A stretch of 64,000 bases of DNA from an uncultured Eubacterium sp. Its GTDB lineage: Bacteria; Bacillota; Clostridia; Lachnospirales; Lachnospiraceae. Shown here piece by piece: positions 63,739-64,000 of the stretch. The position numbers and the translations under genes are program-made. How positions within the stretch are numbered: the stretch's first letter is position 1; every line of letters starts with the position of its first letter. The notes below the pieces were generated by a model that saw nothing but the letters and a program-made list of their open reading frames with translations, had not been told where the DNA came from and made no database searches. The stretch is taken from positions 24,451 through 88,450 of the forward strand of contig CANRTU010000005.1 of NCBI GenBank assembly GCA_947642745.1. Reading direction: 5' to 3'.

Positions 63739-63783
63739 CCTCCTATGATCTGGGAATACTCCCAGCTTATTGTATATATTATA
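63739..63783 (-). promoter_or_regulatory. Promoter and leader of the phosphorelay operon
   Basis: On the minus strand, TATAAT is at 63783-63778 with no good -35. The short leader contains the hairpin CTGGGA-GTAT-TCCCAG (63765-63750) and AGGAGG at 63744-63739. The hairpin stands just ahead of the ribosome site and could affect translation. Confidence 0.55.
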
Positions 63784-63912
63784 AACATTCTGACTTAATT
63801 TTGCATTAACTTTTTATATAAAGAAAACGTTTTTGGCAGAAGGAACCAAAATAACAAAAGTGAAAATATATGACAGGACAGGCGTTTTATAGAAAGTACT
63901 GGAGATACAAAG

Positions 63913-63940
63913 AATGCGGACAAAATACTTTGTCCGCATT
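63913..63940. terminator. Terminator of the tRNA gene
   Basis: AATGCGGACAAA and TTTGTCCGCATT form a perfect 12-bp stem with a four-base loop. T-rich flanks occur on both strands. It lies five bases behind the tRNA 3' end. Confidence 0.85.
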
Positions 63941-63945
63941 TTTAA

Positions 63946-64000
63946 TAGCGAGAGGGGGACTTGAACCCTCGACACCACGGGTATGAACCGTGTGCTCTAG
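63946..64000 (-). tRNA. tRNA with CAT anticodon (Met type), 5' part outside the window
   Basis: On the minus strand the anticodon arm CACGG-TTCATAC-CCGTG shows a CAT anticodon. It is followed by a five-base variable loop and the T arm with TTCAAGT. The acceptor strand ends CTCGCTA, and CCA is not encoded. The anticodon stem lacks the three G-C pairs of initiator tRNA, so elongator Met, or Ile after lysidine modification, is likely. About 20 bases of the 5' part are beyond the window. Confidence 0.9.

Overview
The window looks like chromosome from a spore-forming, anaerobic Gram-positive of the Lachnospiraceae type (Clostridium cluster XIVa). The evidence is Bacillota sigma-A promoters and strong Shine-Dalgarno sites, SpoVAC and a SpoVB-like flippase, a GlpP-controlled glycerol operon, a YerC/TrpR-like regulator, DUF1836 and DUF5685 proteins, and hairpin-rich intergenic repeats. 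No species can be named from this alone.

Layout. (1) 1-8.0 kb is the tail of an AT-rich surface-polysaccharide cluster: a GT2, a GT-D-fold transferase, a GT4 enzyme encoded as two overlapping halves, a large HAD-type protein, a pentulose-phosphate epimerase, and a sugar formyltransferase ruined by a frameshift and a stop. (2) 8.3-10.5 kb holds a BlaI repressor with a clear operator and a BlaR1-like sensor that has lost its protease core. (3) 10.8-18.1 kb holds a GH36 alpha-galactosidase, a YczE-like membrane protein, a block of repeats, and an ABC ATPase/FtsX-type permease pair. (4) 18.2-20.4 kb holds a divergently transcribed small cysteine-repeat peptide facing ahpC and an AhpF N-domain-like dithiol protein. 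(5) 20.5-29.4 kb is one glycerol/dihydroxyacetone operon (glpP-dhaK-dhaL-dhaM-glpK-glpF-glpA-glpB-like-DUF1667) behind a promoter and a long terminator/antiterminator leader. (6) 29.6-38.5 kb holds a two-component system with a soluble kinase, folA, ilvB-ilvN, a DUF2156 protein, a GNAT protein, tcdA and spoVAC. (7) 38.7-45.3 kb holds a phosphodiesterase, two TIM-barrel epimerase paralogues (one degenerate and fused to a Rossmann module), a GH25 lysozyme, YerC and DUF1836. (8) 45.4-57.2 kb holds cysD-cysNC (PAPS synthesis), a zinc-ribbon/DUF5685/DnaJ trio, a flippase, a cysteine desulfurase, cobalamin-dependent metH and yaaA. (9) 57.4-63.7 kb is a minus-strand phosphorelay of two tandem PocR-domain hybrid kinases and a receiver protein, followed by a partial tRNA-Met.

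How parts fit. The glycerol operon imports glycerol (GlpF), phosphorylates it (GlpK), oxidises G3P (GlpA with its two partner proteins), and phosphorylates dihydroxyacetone through a PTS-fed DhaKLM. GlpP, encoded in the operon, probably opens the leader terminator. Two dispersed repeat families sit between genes: family A has inverted ends around GTGTYTGAAAA, and family B is a string of GC-rich hairpins.

The strongest candidates for something undescribed are the 64-residue duplicated cysteine peptide opposite ahpC, the excised-protease BlaR1 remnant with a duplicated NTF2-like sensor, the PocR double-kinase phosphorelay without a DNA-binding output, and a Rossmann-like module shared by four otherwise unrelated sugar-related proteins.
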